Shown here one piece after another: positions 1 to 8,928 of a stretch of DNA of 64,000 nt. Each line of letters starts with the position of its first letter. The stretch's first letter is position 1. The position numbers were made by a program, and so were the translations under genes. Where the stretch lies: NCBI RefSeq assembly GCF_020329485.1, contig NZ_JAGKJI010000017.1:62001-126000 (forward strand), given 5' to 3'. The DNA comes from Bradyrhizobium cenepequi. Lineage in GTDB: Bacteria > Pseudomonadota > Alphaproteobacteria > Rhizobiales > Xanthobacteraceae. Under the pieces are notes generated by a model, which worked only from the letters and a program-made list of their open reading frames with translations, searched no databases and was not told the origin of the DNA.

Positions 1-84
1 GGTGCTGCTCCCCAAGCGAGATTCATCCGGCTCACGGATGTCGACGGCCGAACCTTCTCGGCAACGCTCGACAGCAAACCGTAG
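1..84 (+). CDS. C-terminal end of a gene cut by the window edge
   Basis: An open frame enters from the left edge in frame 1 and stops at TAG 82-84. The last residues read RFIRLTDVDGRTFSATLDS, which look like natural protein, but the tail is too short to assign a family. It could also be chance open sequence. Confidence 0.3.
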   Translation, partial: GAAPQARFIRLTDVDGRTFSATLDSKP

Positions 85-132
85 GCTGCTCGTGGCACAT
101 GACGCAACGCGGAACTCAGCGGCACTGCTTGT

Positions 133-176
133 ATGAAGAAGATTTTAATGGGTGAGCGAGCGGCTGCCCACTAGCT
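133..176 (+). promoter_or_regulatory. Dyad-type promoter (weak left half) upstream of the 250-945 gene
   Basis: Right half TTTAAT at 144-149 is followed by GG and, 21 nt later, by CTAGCT at 171-176, in the spacing shared by the other dyad promoters here. The left half is ATGAA instead of CTAAA. It ends about 100 bp before the ATG at 250. Confidence 0.45.
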
Positions 177-249
177 AAACATTGTCCGCACAACGAGGGA
201 CACTGATGTTCTGCAGATCCGGTGTACGACAATTTTTGAAGGAGAAGAC

Positions 250-945
250 ATGAACCCGAAGCGAATCCTTGGCCTTGCGATTGCAGCCTCCGCCGCCCTT
301 GCTTCATCCGCAGCGCTCGCTGCGACAGGGACGCCGGAGCGCGTGCGCGGGACCATAGCGTCGGCCACCGCGGACTCGGTGACCGTCGATAGCCATACGG
401 ACAAACCGGTCACGGTTGCCCTGACGGGCGACACCTCATACTTGAAAGTGGAAAAAACGAACCTCAACAAGGTTGAGAAAGGCAGCTACATCGGCACCGC
501 AACCAAGGACGTCGGGGGCACGCAGGTTGCGCTGGAAGTCGTGATCTTCCCGCCCTCGATGCGCGGCGCGGGTGATGGCCACTACGCCTGGGATAAGATC
601 CGCGACACGACTCTCTCCGGGGGCGCGCAGACCAGCAGCAGCATGACGAACGGCAATGTCTCTGCCGTCTCGACCTCGGCGGCGACGGTGAACAGTACGA
701 TGACCAATGGCGACGTCGCCGCGTCGCAGTCGCAGGGTGGCCTTACGCATCTTGTCGTCACTTACAAAGGTGGCCAGCAGGACGTGCTGGTGCCTCCGAC
801 CGCTCCGATCGTGACCTTCCGCCCCGGCACGAAGGCCCTGGTGGCCAAGGGGAACGATGTTTTCATCAAGGCGGCGCAGACCGGCTCGGGTCTCGTGGCG
901 AACACGGTCGCGGTCGGCGTCGACGGCGTGAAGCCGCCGATGTGA
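250..945 (+). CDS. Secreted protein with DUF5666-like repeats, function unknown
   Basis: 231 residues. The N-terminus is a signal peptide (KR, then an Ala-rich hydrophobic stretch ending SSAALAA around residue 25). The body is beta-rich with a short pattern resembling DUF5666/OB-like units (RVRGTIASATADSVTVDS, then GDTSYLKVEK), plus a Ser/Thr/Asn-rich middle with two similar pieces, SSSMTNGNVSA and NSTMTNGDVAA. Relatives are often labelled metal transporter permease, but there are no membrane helices to support that. A Shine-Dalgarno GGAGAAG lies just before the ATG. The gene leads a co-directional set with the cytochrome b and molybdoenzyme genes, so a periplasmic role linked to them is plausible but inferred. 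Confidence 0.75.
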   Translation: MNPKRILGLAIAASAALASSAALAATGTPERVRGTIASATADSVTVDSHTDKPVTVALTGDTSYLKVEKTNLNKVEKGSYIGTATKDVGGTQVALEVVIFPPSMRGAGDGHYAWDKIRDTTLSGGAQTSSSMTNGNVSAVSTSAATVNSTMTNGDVAASQSQGGLTHLVVTYKGGQQDVLVPPTAPIVTFRPGTKALVAKGNDVFIKAAQTGSGLVANTVAVGVDGVKPPM

Positions 946-1000
946 TGCCACTCCCCGCCACCGGCGCGGGAGCTTCCCACCGCGAGAAGGAACATCCGCT

Positions 1001-1639
1001 ATGGGACAACGTGAAACGAGCCGCCGCCTGACACATTCTTCCGCGATCCGCGTCATGCACTGGATCGGCGTCTATGCCATGGGCTGCATGATCTTCAGCG
1101 GCTGGGAAATCTACAACGCCTCGCCCAGCCTGCACTTCCTATTCCCGGCTTGGACCGGCCTCGGCGGCTGGCTGGGCGGCGCGCTGGCTTGGCACCTGAG
1201 CGCGATGTGGCTGCTGTTCGCAGACGGCATCGCCTATCTGGTCTATGGCTTCGCCAGCGGTCATTTCCGGCGCGACCTGAAACCGCCGCGCCCCGCCGAG
1301 CTTGGGCAGGACCTGGGCGCCGCGCTGCGCTTTCGCCTGAAGCACCACATGGGGCACTACAACGCCGTGCAGCGCGTGCTCTACGCCGGGGTCATCATCG
1401 CCGTCATCCTGCAGGTGATGACCGGGCTCGCCATCTGGAAGCCGGTGCAGTTAGGCTGGCTGGCTGGGTTGTTCGGCGGTTATCCGATCGCCCGCGGCAT
1501 CCACCTCGCCATCATGTTCGGCATCGTCGCCTTCGTTCTTGTCCACGTCGCGCTGGTGATGGTCCACCCGCGCACGCTGAAGTCGATGATCGTCACCGTG
1601 CCGCAGAGATCGAGGAAAGCCGATGAGCGACCAGCGTAA
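1001..1639 (+). CDS. Cytochrome b/b6-domain membrane protein
   Basis: 212 residues with about four membrane helices. Candidate heme histidines lie in HWIGVYAMGCM, AWHLSAMWLLF, GHYNAVQRVLYA, RGIHLAIMFG and LVHVALVMVHP, the pattern of di-heme cytochrome b subunits of the Ni/Fe-hydrogenase and thiosulfate-reductase type. It should anchor and exchange electrons between the quinone pool and a periplasmic partner. The partner is almost certainly the molybdoenzyme whose start overlaps this gene by 17 nt. GAGAAGGA precedes the ATG. The pairing resembles the MsrP/MsrQ layout but the proteins are not the standard MsrPQ. Confidence 0.88.
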   Translation: MGQRETSRRLTHSSAIRVMHWIGVYAMGCMIFSGWEIYNASPSLHFLFPAWTGLGGWLGGALAWHLSAMWLLFADGIAYLVYGFASGHFRRDLKPPRPAELGQDLGAALRFRLKHHMGHYNAVQRVLYAGVIIAVILQVMTGLAIWKPVQLGWLAGLFGGYPIARGIHLAIMFGIVAFVLVHVALVMVHPRTLKSMIVTVPQRSRKADERPA

Positions 1640-2393
1640 CAAACCGGCCGTCAGCATGGCCGAGATCAGGCCGGAGCTGGAAAGGCTGCACCGGCGCGGC
1701 TTCCTGCGGGGCGCGCTCTCGCTCGGCGCCTCGCTTGGCTCGCTGACGTTGCTGACCGGCTGCGACCTTTCGACCCATTCCGGCGTCGACGGCGCGCTGG
1801 AGGCGATCCTGTGCTTCGACGACCGGGTCCAGGCGGCTCTGTTCAGCCGCAAACGCCTGGCGAAGACCTATCCGGCCAGCGCCATCACTCGCCCGTTCCG
1901 CTTCAACGCCTATTACGCGGAGTGGCAGGTGCGCCCGGTACCGGATAACTGGGTACTCAGTGTCGCCGGCCTCGTCGCCGACCGGCGGCCGTGGACGTTG
2001 CCGGCGCTGATGGCGCTGCCGCAGCAGGGGCAGATCACCCGGCATATCTGCATCGAGGGCTGGAGCCAGATCGGCCAGTGGAGCGGCGTGCCGCTAGGCG
2101 CGTTCCTGCGCCGTGTCGGCGCCGACCTGTCAGCCCGCTACGTCTATTTCAAATGCTTCGATGGCTATTCGACCAGCATCGACATGGCGAGCGCGCTGCA
2201 ACCGCAGACCATTCTGGCGCTCGACTTCGAGGAAAAGCCGCTGGCGCCGCAATGGGGCGCGCCGCTGCGGCTTCGCATCCCCACCAAGCTCGGCTTCAAG
2301 AGCGCCAAGAACCTGGAGGCGATTGAGGTCACCAATAAGTATCCCGGCGGCTATTGGGAGAACCGGGGCTATGATTGGTTCGCTGGCGTTTGA
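1623..2393 (+). CDS. Molybdopterin-dependent oxidoreductase (sulfite-oxidase fold, MsrP-like)
   Basis: 256 residues. A twin-arginine-like export signal (HRRGFLRGALSLGAS) ends in LLTGC, which may be a lipobox. The single sulfite-oxidase-type domain carries ICIEGWSQIGQW; its Cys is the expected molybdenum ligand. Later segments FKCFDGYSTSIDM and PLRLRIPTKLGFKSAKNLEAI are typical of the short MsrP-like branch, without the C-terminal dimerisation domain of true sulfite dehydrogenases. Overlap with the cytochrome b gene indicates a two-gene unit in which the cytochrome supplies or accepts electrons. The substrate is not known from sequence. Confidence 0.88.
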   Translation: MSDQRNKPAVSMAEIRPELERLHRRGFLRGALSLGASLGSLTLLTGCDLSTHSGVDGALEAILCFDDRVQAALFSRKRLAKTYPASAITRPFRFNAYYAEWQVRPVPDNWVLSVAGLVADRRPWTLPALMALPQQGQITRHICIEGWSQIGQWSGVPLGAFLRRVGADLSARYVYFKCFDGYSTSIDMASALQPQTILALDFEEKPLAPQWGAPLRLRIPTKLGFKSAKNLEAIEVTNKYPGGYWENRGYDWFAGV

Positions 2394-3672
2394 CGGCGCC
2401 GCTGGAAATGCAGCAGATCGTTGATCCATAATCCCTCCCCGCTTAAGCGGGAAGCATGCACGGGCGCACATGACCTGGACGCTTTCAGTCCGACTGTCTG
2501 CTGAGTGGCGGATATCCGCGCGGCATTGACCCAACAGCCAAACTGGTCGGAGCAGGGCGATTGCTACGCCCCGGCAAAACAATCATTCAGGTGCCGACGC
2601 GCCAAGAGCTGAACGCGTTTCGGCAATACCTGGGGCGCTGTTCGGCGTCGATCACCAGATCAGTGTCATGCTGCACCACTTCTGGCTGCTCTATTCCGGT
2701 GCTGATCCTGTTCAGTGCCGCCGAACTCATCGTCGGCGCGATGTTGACGGCGGGAGCCCACGTCGCCGCATTGATGTTCGGCCGGCAGGGCGCGCCCTGC
2801 ATTGACGAATAGACAATGGCCGCGTGCAATCTCGCGATGGGTGCAACGCGTCCACTGCGAAATCGTACGGTCGGTTACCTTGTGCTTCGAGCCAATCGAG
2901 AACTCCCGCATCTGCATCGTCGACCGGCCGCGTTCCACGGATTGCCTCTAAGTCTGCTCGGTGTCATTCTTGACTGATCCAGTCCGGTCTGCCTGCCATT
3001 TGATGTCCGCTCCGGTCCAAAAGCGACCGGTGCGCTGCATCGCCGCGAAATGGGGCATCGGTCGCGTTGCGATCGGCCGCAGCAATTTCGATCCTGCGCA
3101 AGTATACCTGCCGATGCTGAAAGACCGGCCGACGGTTGTGCCAGCGGCAACGACTTCGTCACCGGCATAAATCGAGGCCGTATCGACATGGCAACCCTTA
3201 CTTGCGAGAGGCGTTCCGTTTCATCGGTAATCGGCAACGTGCGCTTCGTGCCGATCGGCCCGCAACGCTAACGCCAGTGACGCAGCCTCCGCCAACGGCG
3301 ACGGTGCAAACGTTCGTATGATCCTTCCATCCTTTATCCATATAGACGATCGTATACGCGTACAATTGAGCGAGCCATCCCGGCGCCTCTAATCTCCGTG
3401 CTAATCGACCGCCTGCAGTGACTGACGTCTACTACTCCGTCCAAACGGATTCTCAATGCATCAGCTGCGCTACCTCCCGACGAATGCCAACACATCACGG
3501 CACATACTGTACGATCAGCCGGCTGATCTGCACCGCTTCTGTCGACGCGGTTGTGAGCAAGACGAGCTCGCGATGCCGTCCCTGCAACGCTGGAAACGGC
3601 GTGACGACACTTTCCTCATAGAACACTTTCGGCACCGCCACAGGCACTTCGAGGCACGGACGAGGACATGTC
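2394..3672. other. 1.3-kb stretch of decayed, apparently non-coding sequence
   Basis: No open frame here has a convincing product. Short segments read like gene scraps on either strand, for example a minus-strand piece VLLTTASTEAVQISRLIVQ around 3500-3560, but none is long enough to assign. A dispersed intergenic repeat lies at 2976-3012. Just after it is a palindromic GTATACGCGTAC patch near 3352, possibly an old operator. Confidence 0.5.
2976..3012 (+). repeat. Dispersed intergenic repeat, copy 1
   Basis: GATCCAG-CCGGTC-TGCCTGCC followed by ATTTGATGTCCGCT is nearly the same as the sequence at 62982-63016, and similarity continues weakly upstream (GGTGTCAT versus GGGTCATC). I know related sequences as scattered intergenic repeats in Bradyrhizobium-type genomes. 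Confidence 0.6.
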
Positions 3673-4607
3673 ATGAAGATCGGAATTGTCGGAGCGGGAG
3701 CCGTCGGGGCTGCATGTGCAATGGCAACCCTCATGAGAGGTTGCGCCAGCGAGTTAGTTCTGGTCAACCGAGGCCGCGATCGCGCGAAAGGCATGGCGAT
3801 CGACATGGGCTACGGGGCCCCCTGTCATCCACCACCAGGGTGACAGATGGGGACTATTCCGATCTGGCAGGCGCCGCGCTCGTCATGATCACCGTCGGCG
3901 TCAACGAGAAATCCGGCGGGGCAACGGATCGCAGCGATCCGCTAGGCCGCCTGCGCCTCCTGGAAAAGAATGCATAAGTCTACCGTCAGGTAATTCCGCC
4001 GATCACCGCAGCCGCGCCGAACGCTGTTCTGCTCGTCGTCACTGACCCTCCTGATCCGCTTGCCTATCTGACACGCGAACTGGCCGGTCATGAACGCGTT
4101 CTCTCTACCGGCACGCTGCTCGACAGCCTGCGCTTTCGCGTGCATTTGGGCCGAAGGCTCAAGGTAGCTCCGACAGACGTTGAAGCGCAGGTTCTCGGCG
4201 AACACGGAACATGCCAGATCTTTCATTGGTCTGCCGCCCGCGTAGGCGGAGTCCCGATCTTGGAGGCGCTTGAGCATTCCGGCCTGATGCGGGGCGATAA
4301 CGTCCGCGCGACGATAGAGAATGAAGTGCGCTATGCAAACATCACGATCATCGAAGGTATTGGCGCCAGCCAGTATGGAATTGGAATGGTTTGCGCACGG
4401 ATCGCCGAAATCGTGCTGCGCGACGAACGCGCCGTAGTACCGATTGGGGTTTACAACGCAAAACTTGGAGTGACACTCTCGCTACCCGGCGTGGTCGGCC
4501 GCGACGGCTGCCTCCAAATCCTTCTCCCTTCTCTGTCGAATGACGAACATGCTGGCCTAGAAAAGTGCATCGAAACACTGCATAAGGCCCAAGAGCGAAT
4601 TCGCTGA
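3673..4607 (+). pseudogene. L-lactate/malate dehydrogenase family pseudogene
   Basis: The start reads MKIGIVGAGAVGAACAMA, a classic NAD-binding GxGxxG motif after a GAGGA-type ribosome site. Around 3815-3822, in the run GGGGCCCC, the frame shifts. The continuation reads DYSDLAGAALVMITVGVNEK. An in-frame TAA at 3975-3977 sits where family members read EKNAEVYRQ, so a single GAA-to-TAA change is likely. After that the protein resumes with VVTDPPDPLAYLTREL, the substrate-domain piece GTLLDSLRFR and the catalytic-His region VLGEHGTC. Two independent lesions make this a dead gene. Total length matches a normal dehydrogenase of about 310 residues. Confidence 0.88.
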
Positions 4608-4703
4608 CTATCTATCGGAGCAAATGCGACCAGAGCTCCGGCGCACGCACAGACCGGACTGAGCCACGGGACGATTACGGGAAAGCCCTCGGCAGCCGAA
4701 CGT

Positions 4704-5273
4704 TCATGCCGCCGCACGAACAAGGCGCGCAGCCCCGATCTCCTCGAAGAGATCATCGACACCGGCAAGTGCGAAGCCGATCGCAGCCTCGTCAATGAGG
4801 CGCCCGTCGCGCACCTTCTCATGCACGCCGCCGATCACGATCTGTGGCCGGAGAACAGGACGTGCCGGTATCGACGCGAGCGTCTCGTTCATCTGCTGCT
4901 GCGCACGCACACCACCGGTGAAGGCTGGAGAGGCCGTCATTGTCAGCACCGGCTTGCCCTTCAGTACCGACACGCCGTAAGGCCGAGAGGCCCAGTCGAG
5001 CGCATTCTTCCGGACGCCCGACATGCCATGATTGTATTCCGGCGAGATCATGATCACGCCGTCGCTCGCGTCAATCGCCGAACGCAAGGCACACACCGAT
5101 TCAGGTGCGTGCTCGCCGTCATCATCCTCGTTGTAAAGCGGAATTGCGTGCAACGGGAAAATCTCAAGTGCAGCCCGGGACCCAAGCGCGCCCTGTAGGC
5201 CGCGAAGCACTGCCGTGCTGTTGGAGGCGCGGCGCAGGCTGCCGGAGAGGCCGAGAAGCGAGAGTTGGGTCAT
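4704..5273 (-). CDS. NAD(P)H-dependent FMN reductase / quinone reductase
   Basis: 189 residues from the ATG at 5273, which has GGAG nine bases upstream; an in-frame TTG five codons earlier is less likely. Flavodoxin-like fold with the FMN phosphate loop GLSGSLRRASNS near the N-terminus and the family signature SPEYNHGMSG-VRKNALDW around residues 80-97. Members reduce FMN, quinones, chromate or azo dyes with NAD(P)H in the cytoplasm, and are often linked to oxidative stress. It is transcribed alone; a dyad element at 5347-5362 lies upstream. Confidence 0.9.
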   Translation of the reverse strand: MTQLSLLGLSGSLRRASNSTAVLRGLQGALGSRAALEIFPLHAIPLYNEDDDGEHAPESVCALRSAIDASDGVIMISPEYNHGMSGVRKNALDWASRPYGVSVLKGKPVLTMTASPAFTGGVRAQQQMNETLASIPARPVLRPQIVIGGVHEKVRDGRLIDEAAIGFALAGVDDLFEEIGAARLVRAAA

Positions 5274-5346
5274 CGGGAGCGGCTCCAAAGGGGTGGAATT
5301 TCAATTGGCGACCAGAGGAGCATCACGACGACACCGATCGGCTCAA

Positions 5347-5362
5347 GTAAATTCGATTTTAA
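5347..5362 (-). promoter_or_regulatory. Dyad element upstream of the FMN reductase
   Basis: GTAAA-TTCGAT-TTTAA, a 5-6-5 dyad like the others in the window, 74 bp before the start at 5273. No CTA-type -10 box at the usual spacing is seen on the minus strand, so function is less certain. Confidence 0.35.
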
Positions 5363-5397
5363 GTTCGACCCCGTGTATAGCAACAGGATCGGCCACC

Positions 5398-5961
5398 TCA
5401 ACAGCCGGTCATGCATTCCGGGTTCTTGACGTCAGGCCTGGGATCGCCAACGAACATATTGCGATTTGGCATCTTGATTACGGCAAGCGACTTGGCATCA
5501 AGCGTCGCATTCGCCTGCAGCAGGCCGTTGAGGCTAAGGATATAGGCGGACAACGCATAGACGTCGTCGTTGCTTAGCGATTGCGGCGCGTTCTGTGGCA
5601 TGGCGCGGCGGATGTAATCAAACAAGGTCGGCGCGTATGGCCAATAGCTGCCGATTGTACGTACGGGCTTTGGCGTTCCGAGCGTGCCCTGCCCGCCGAC
5701 GAGCCGGTCGCCGACACCGCCCTCGCCCTTTGCGCCGTGACAGGCCGCGCATTGCTGATCGAATACTTCACTTCCATGGCTGACGGTGCCGCTTCCGGGC
5801 GGCAGGTTGCTGCCGTCGCCGCCGACATCGATGTTCCAACCTGCGATCTCCGCAGGCGTCGCCGCGCGGCCGATGCCATACGGGCTTTGCGCCTCCGCGC
5901 GGGTCGCGCATAGCAGTATAGCAACAGCGAACGCTGCGGGCACAAGCCTAGGCGTTGGCAT
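5398..5961 (-). CDS. Periplasmic cytochrome c, partner of the SoxC-like dehydrogenase
   Basis: 187 residues. A signal peptide ends about residue 24 (ATRAEAQ). The single heme site is CAACHG at about residues 71-75, and the likely distal ligand Met lies in MPQNAPQSL or in the C-terminal MPNRNMFVGDPRPDV, a signature of SoxD and related sulfite-dehydrogenase cytochromes. The gene overlaps the end of soxC by 14 nt, so the two are translated together and presumably form a Mo-heme complex that passes electrons from sulfite, or a similar sulfur compound, to the respiratory chain. It is shorter than the two-heme SoxD of thiosulfate oxidisers. Confidence 0.88.
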   Translation of the reverse strand: MPTPRLVPAAFAVAILLCATRAEAQSPYGIGRAATPAEIAGWNIDVGGDGSNLPPGSGTVSHGSEVFDQQCAACHGAKGEGGVGDRLVGGQGTLGTPKPVRTIGSYWPYAPTLFDYIRRAMPQNAPQSLSNDDVYALSAYILSLNGLLQANATLDAKSLAVIKMPNRNMFVGDPRPDVKNPECMTGC

Positions 5962-7234
5962 TGGTCACCTCGCCGTCTTCAGCAATACGCCAGGGCCAGA
6001 TCGCGTTGTTATGGTAGACGTAATTATCGCCGCGTACCGCGAGCAGTTCGGCCAGCGTCGGCTGCACGTAGCCGGTCTCGTCGACGGCGCGGCTCTGAAT
6101 TACCGCAGGCTTGCCATCCCAATGCCACGGCAGACGGAAGCGGGTCAGCGCCCGCGTCAGCACCGGCTCCTGCAGTTGTGCCACCTGCCAGCTCTTTCCG
6201 TCATCGACCGATACATCGACACGCCTGACTTTGCCGCGTCCGCTCCAGGCGATGCCGCTGATTTCGTGGAAACCCGGCGCTGTCAGCCGCTGGCCGCCTG
6301 ACGGCCGCGTGATGATGGATTTGGCTTCCATGTAGAAGGTGAACTCGCGCGCCGTACCGTCGGGCATTGGGTCGGTGTATTTGGAGGTCTCCTCGCGCGA
6401 GTAAGCCGGCTCCGCGGCGACATGCAGGCGGCGCAGCCACTTCACATTCATATTGCCTTCGAAGCCCGGTACCAGCAGGCGAAGCGGATAGCCCTGCTGC
6501 GGGCGCAGCCGCTCGCCATTCTGGCTGTACGCCAGCATCGCATCGTCAAGGCATTTTTCGATCGGAATACTTCGGGTCATTGCCGCGGAATCGGCGCCTT
6601 CGGCCACGACCCATTTTGCGCCTGGCTGTAATCCTGCTTCCTGCAATACCAGTTTCAGGCTGACCCCGGTCCATTCGGCGCAGCTCACCAGCCCGACGAG
6701 ATCGGAAGCTGTCTTGCCGTAGGGCTTTTTGTATTCCGGGTTGCCCGAGCATTCGAGGAAATAGATGTGTGATTCCGAAGGAAAGCGACGGATGTCATCC
6801 ATGGTAAAGATCAGGGGTCTGTCGACGAGGCCATGGAGCATCAGCCGATGCTGTGCAGGATCAATGGTGGGAACGCCGCCATGGTGGCGCTCGTAGAACA
6901 GACCGTTCGGCGTGATGATGCCGTCGAGATCCTGCAACGGCGTCCGCCCCGAGGCGGAGAGGTACTGCTTCAGATCTTTCGGAATATTCTTGACTACATT
7001 CTTCTCGAACGTCGATGGCGTTCCATAGGGCTGGCTTCCCAAGGGATCGCCAGGCGTCTTCATCCATTGCGGGACATTCGGAGGCAGGTTCCCTGCATTT
7101 TCCGCCGCCGACGCTTTGCTGCCGACGAAACCAGTCGCAACGGCGGCCCCGCCCACCAGCGCACCACCTTCTATTAGAAATCGTCGGCGGGATGTGGAGG
7201 TAACATTCTTGTCGATGTCGGTTGGCCTGGTCAT
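5948..7234 (-). CDS. soxC: SoxC-type sulfite dehydrogenase, molybdenum subunit
   Basis: 428 residues with a Tat signal (SRRRFLIEGGALVGGAAVA). The Mo-pterin domain includes the molybdenum Cys in FLECSGNPEYK (about residue 156), CAEWTGVSLK and the pterin-contact region GFEGNMNVKWLRRLHV. A C-terminal Mo-co dimerisation domain follows (ISGIAWSGRGKVRRVDVSVD). This is the full length of SoxC/SorA proteins. AGAGGATAAG precedes the ATG. No other sox gene is nearby, so it is a stand-alone SoxC-cytochrome pair, probably for detoxifying or using sulfite rather than for full thiosulfate oxidation. Confidence 0.92.
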   Translation of the reverse strand: MTRPTDIDKNVTSTSRRRFLIEGGALVGGAAVATGFVGSKASAAENAGNLPPNVPQWMKTPGDPLGSQPYGTPSTFEKNVVKNIPKDLKQYLSASGRTPLQDLDGIITPNGLFYERHHGGVPTIDPAQHRLMLHGLVDRPLIFTMDDIRRFPSESHIYFLECSGNPEYKKPYGKTASDLVGLVSCAEWTGVSLKLVLQEAGLQPGAKWVVAEGADSAAMTRSIPIEKCLDDAMLAYSQNGERLRPQQGYPLRLLVPGFEGNMNVKWLRRLHVAAEPAYSREETSKYTDPMPDGTAREFTFYMEAKSIITRPSGGQRLTAPGFHEISGIAWSGRGKVRRVDVSVDDGKSWQVAQLQEPVLTRALTRFRLPWHWDGKPAVIQSRAVDETGYVQPTLAELLAVRGDNYVYHNNAIWPWRIAEDGEVTNANA

Positions 7235-7567
7235 TCTTATCCTCTACGCGAAATCGGTGTGCCTGGAACAAATCGGCGAGGCGCGGCCCTGTCCCAGAGG
7301 AAGGCATCCTGATGGTAGTTAGAAAGCGCGGCGGTGCTTGTCGCGGATTGCTACGCCTTATCCGCTCTTGCCGATCCAACAGGGCAGACAAGAATTACCT
7401 CCGTCTGTCCTTCCACTCAGATGCGGAAAGGGCCGCGTCATTCCGATGCGGCCATTCTCGAAGCGTTGCGAACATCAGCGACAGAATCGCTGCCGCACTA
7501 AAAAATCCTGAATTTGTTCATCGTCGTTCTCGTCGTTCGGCTGTTGCCTTCGATGTGTTCCGCTACG
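7235..7567. other. Intergenic region upstream of soxC
   Basis: This holds the soxC leader and, further up, the 3' end region of the sorbosone-dehydrogenase-like gene. I see no clear dyad promoter; CTAAAAAATCCTGAATTTG near 7499 is only a poor match. No gene is supported. Confidence 0.4.
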
Positions 7568-8926
7568 TCAATTGTTCGACGCAGAATGGGGATTACTTGA
7601 TGACACCCGCCACACGGTGTCTCCAACGTCGTCCGCGATCAGCAGTCCGCCGGTCCGATCGACTGCCAAACCAACCGGTCTTCCGCGCGCGTGATTGTTT
7701 GGATCGAGGAAGCCGGTGACGACGTCCTGCGCCGGGCCACTGGGTTTTCCGCCGCTGAATGGCACGAACACTACCTTGTAGCCGTTGAGAGGCGTTCGAT
7801 CCCAGCTTCCATGTTCGCTGACAAACGCACCGCTGCGATAGTTTGCCGGAAGCCCGGCGCCTGTGTACATGGCTACACCCAAGGGCGCGACGTGGGAGCT
7901 CAGCGCGTAGTCCGGTACAATCGCCTTAGCCGCCAGATCGGGACGTTGAGGCTGGACCCGCGGGTCGAGGTGCCGGCCGTAATAGCTATAGGGCCAGCCA
8001 TAGAAACCGCCGTCCTGTACAGAGGTCAGATAGTCCGGAACCAGATCGGGGCCGATCTCATCGCGTTCGTTGACGATGGCCCAGAGTTTGCGGGTCTCGG
8101 GCTCCCACGCGAGGCCCGTGGGATTGCGCGTGCCGCTGGCGAATATGCGATGGGCGCCCGATGTCAGGTCGACCTCCCAGATCGCGGCTCGTTCATACTC
8201 GGCTCCAATTCCGTTTTCGGTGATGTTGCTGTTGGATCCAACACCGACATAGAGTTTGGAGCCATCCGGGCTGGCCAACAAAGCCTTGGTCCAGTGATGA
8301 TTGATCGGGCCGCCAGGAAGGTCGGCCAGCTTGGTGCCAGGGGCAGTGATGCTGGTTTGCCCTTCCTGATAGGGATAGCGGACGATGGCGTCGGTGTTAG
8401 CGACATATAGATCATTACCAACTAAAGCGACGCCGAACGGCGAATTGAGGTGATCCAGGAAGACGGTTCGGAGATCGGGAATCCCATCGCCATTGCTGTC
8501 GCGCAGCAGCGTGATGCGGTTTCCGCCCTTGGCTGCGGCGCCGGCGAGCCACGTTACCCAGTCGGTGAGGATGTCCTTGGGCCGGTGAGTCGGCGCTTTC
8601 GGACCATTGCTCTCGACCACCAGCACGTCTCCATTAGGCAGGACGTAGAGGGAGCGCGGATGCTGGAAGCCAGTCGCCAATGCATGGACTTGCAGCCCCT
8701 CCGGCACGGTGGGAGTTTCATTTCCCCATGCGGCGACTCTCGCGATCTGTATCGGCGGTACCAAGTACTGCTGTAGCGCGGGCAGCGGGGGATTGGCACC
8801 GATTTCTTTCCTCGGATCGCCGCCCTCATAATTACAGCCAGCGAGTCCGAGCCCGGCGACGGCGACAAGGAGGGCGGCGAGGCGCGAAAGCTTCGCCGAG
8901 CGCGCATTCTTGAGCGTATACATCAT
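7568..8926 (-). CDS. Sorbosone/PQQ-dependent sugar dehydrogenase-like lipoprotein
   Basis: 452 residues from the ATG at 8926, which has GGAG seven bases upstream; an ATG at 8932 is too close to it. Signal peptide with lipobox GLAGC, so probably lipid-anchored in the periplasm. The body is a six-bladed beta-propeller of the L-sorbosone dehydrogenase / soluble glucose dehydrogenase group: HPRSLYVLPNGDVLVVES, FGVALVGNDLYVANTD, NPTGLAWEPETRKLWAIVNERDEIG and GGLLIADDVGDTVWRV. Such enzymes oxidise sugars or aldehydes, some with PQQ. An orphan pqqA lies about 1 kb away on the other strand, which may be relevant. It follows the DUF2231 gene with stop/start overlap. Confidence 0.85.
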   Translation of the reverse strand: MMYTLKNARSAKLSRLAALLVAVAGLGLAGCNYEGGDPRKEIGANPPLPALQQYLVPPIQIARVAAWGNETPTVPEGLQVHALATGFQHPRSLYVLPNGDVLVVESNGPKAPTHRPKDILTDWVTWLAGAAAKGGNRITLLRDSNGDGIPDLRTVFLDHLNSPFGVALVGNDLYVANTDAIVRYPYQEGQTSITAPGTKLADLPGGPINHHWTKALLASPDGSKLYVGVGSNSNITENGIGAEYERAAIWEVDLTSGAHRIFASGTRNPTGLAWEPETRKLWAIVNERDEIGPDLVPDYLTSVQDGGFYGWPYSYYGRHLDPRVQPQRPDLAAKAIVPDYALSSHVAPLGVAMYTGAGLPANYRSGAFVSEHGSWDRTPLNGYKVVFVPFSGGKPSGPAQDVVTGFLDPNNHARGRPVGLAVDRTGGLLIADDVGDTVWRVSSSNPHSASNN

Positions 8927-8928
8927 GC

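Noticed and set aside
250..945. Metal ABC transporter permease label for the secreted protein
   Set aside because: The protein has only a signal peptide and no membrane helices.
5347..5362. Assigning the 5347 dyad as a full promoter
   Set aside because: No CTA box lies at the common 20-21 nt spacing on the minus strand, so only a possible site is reported.
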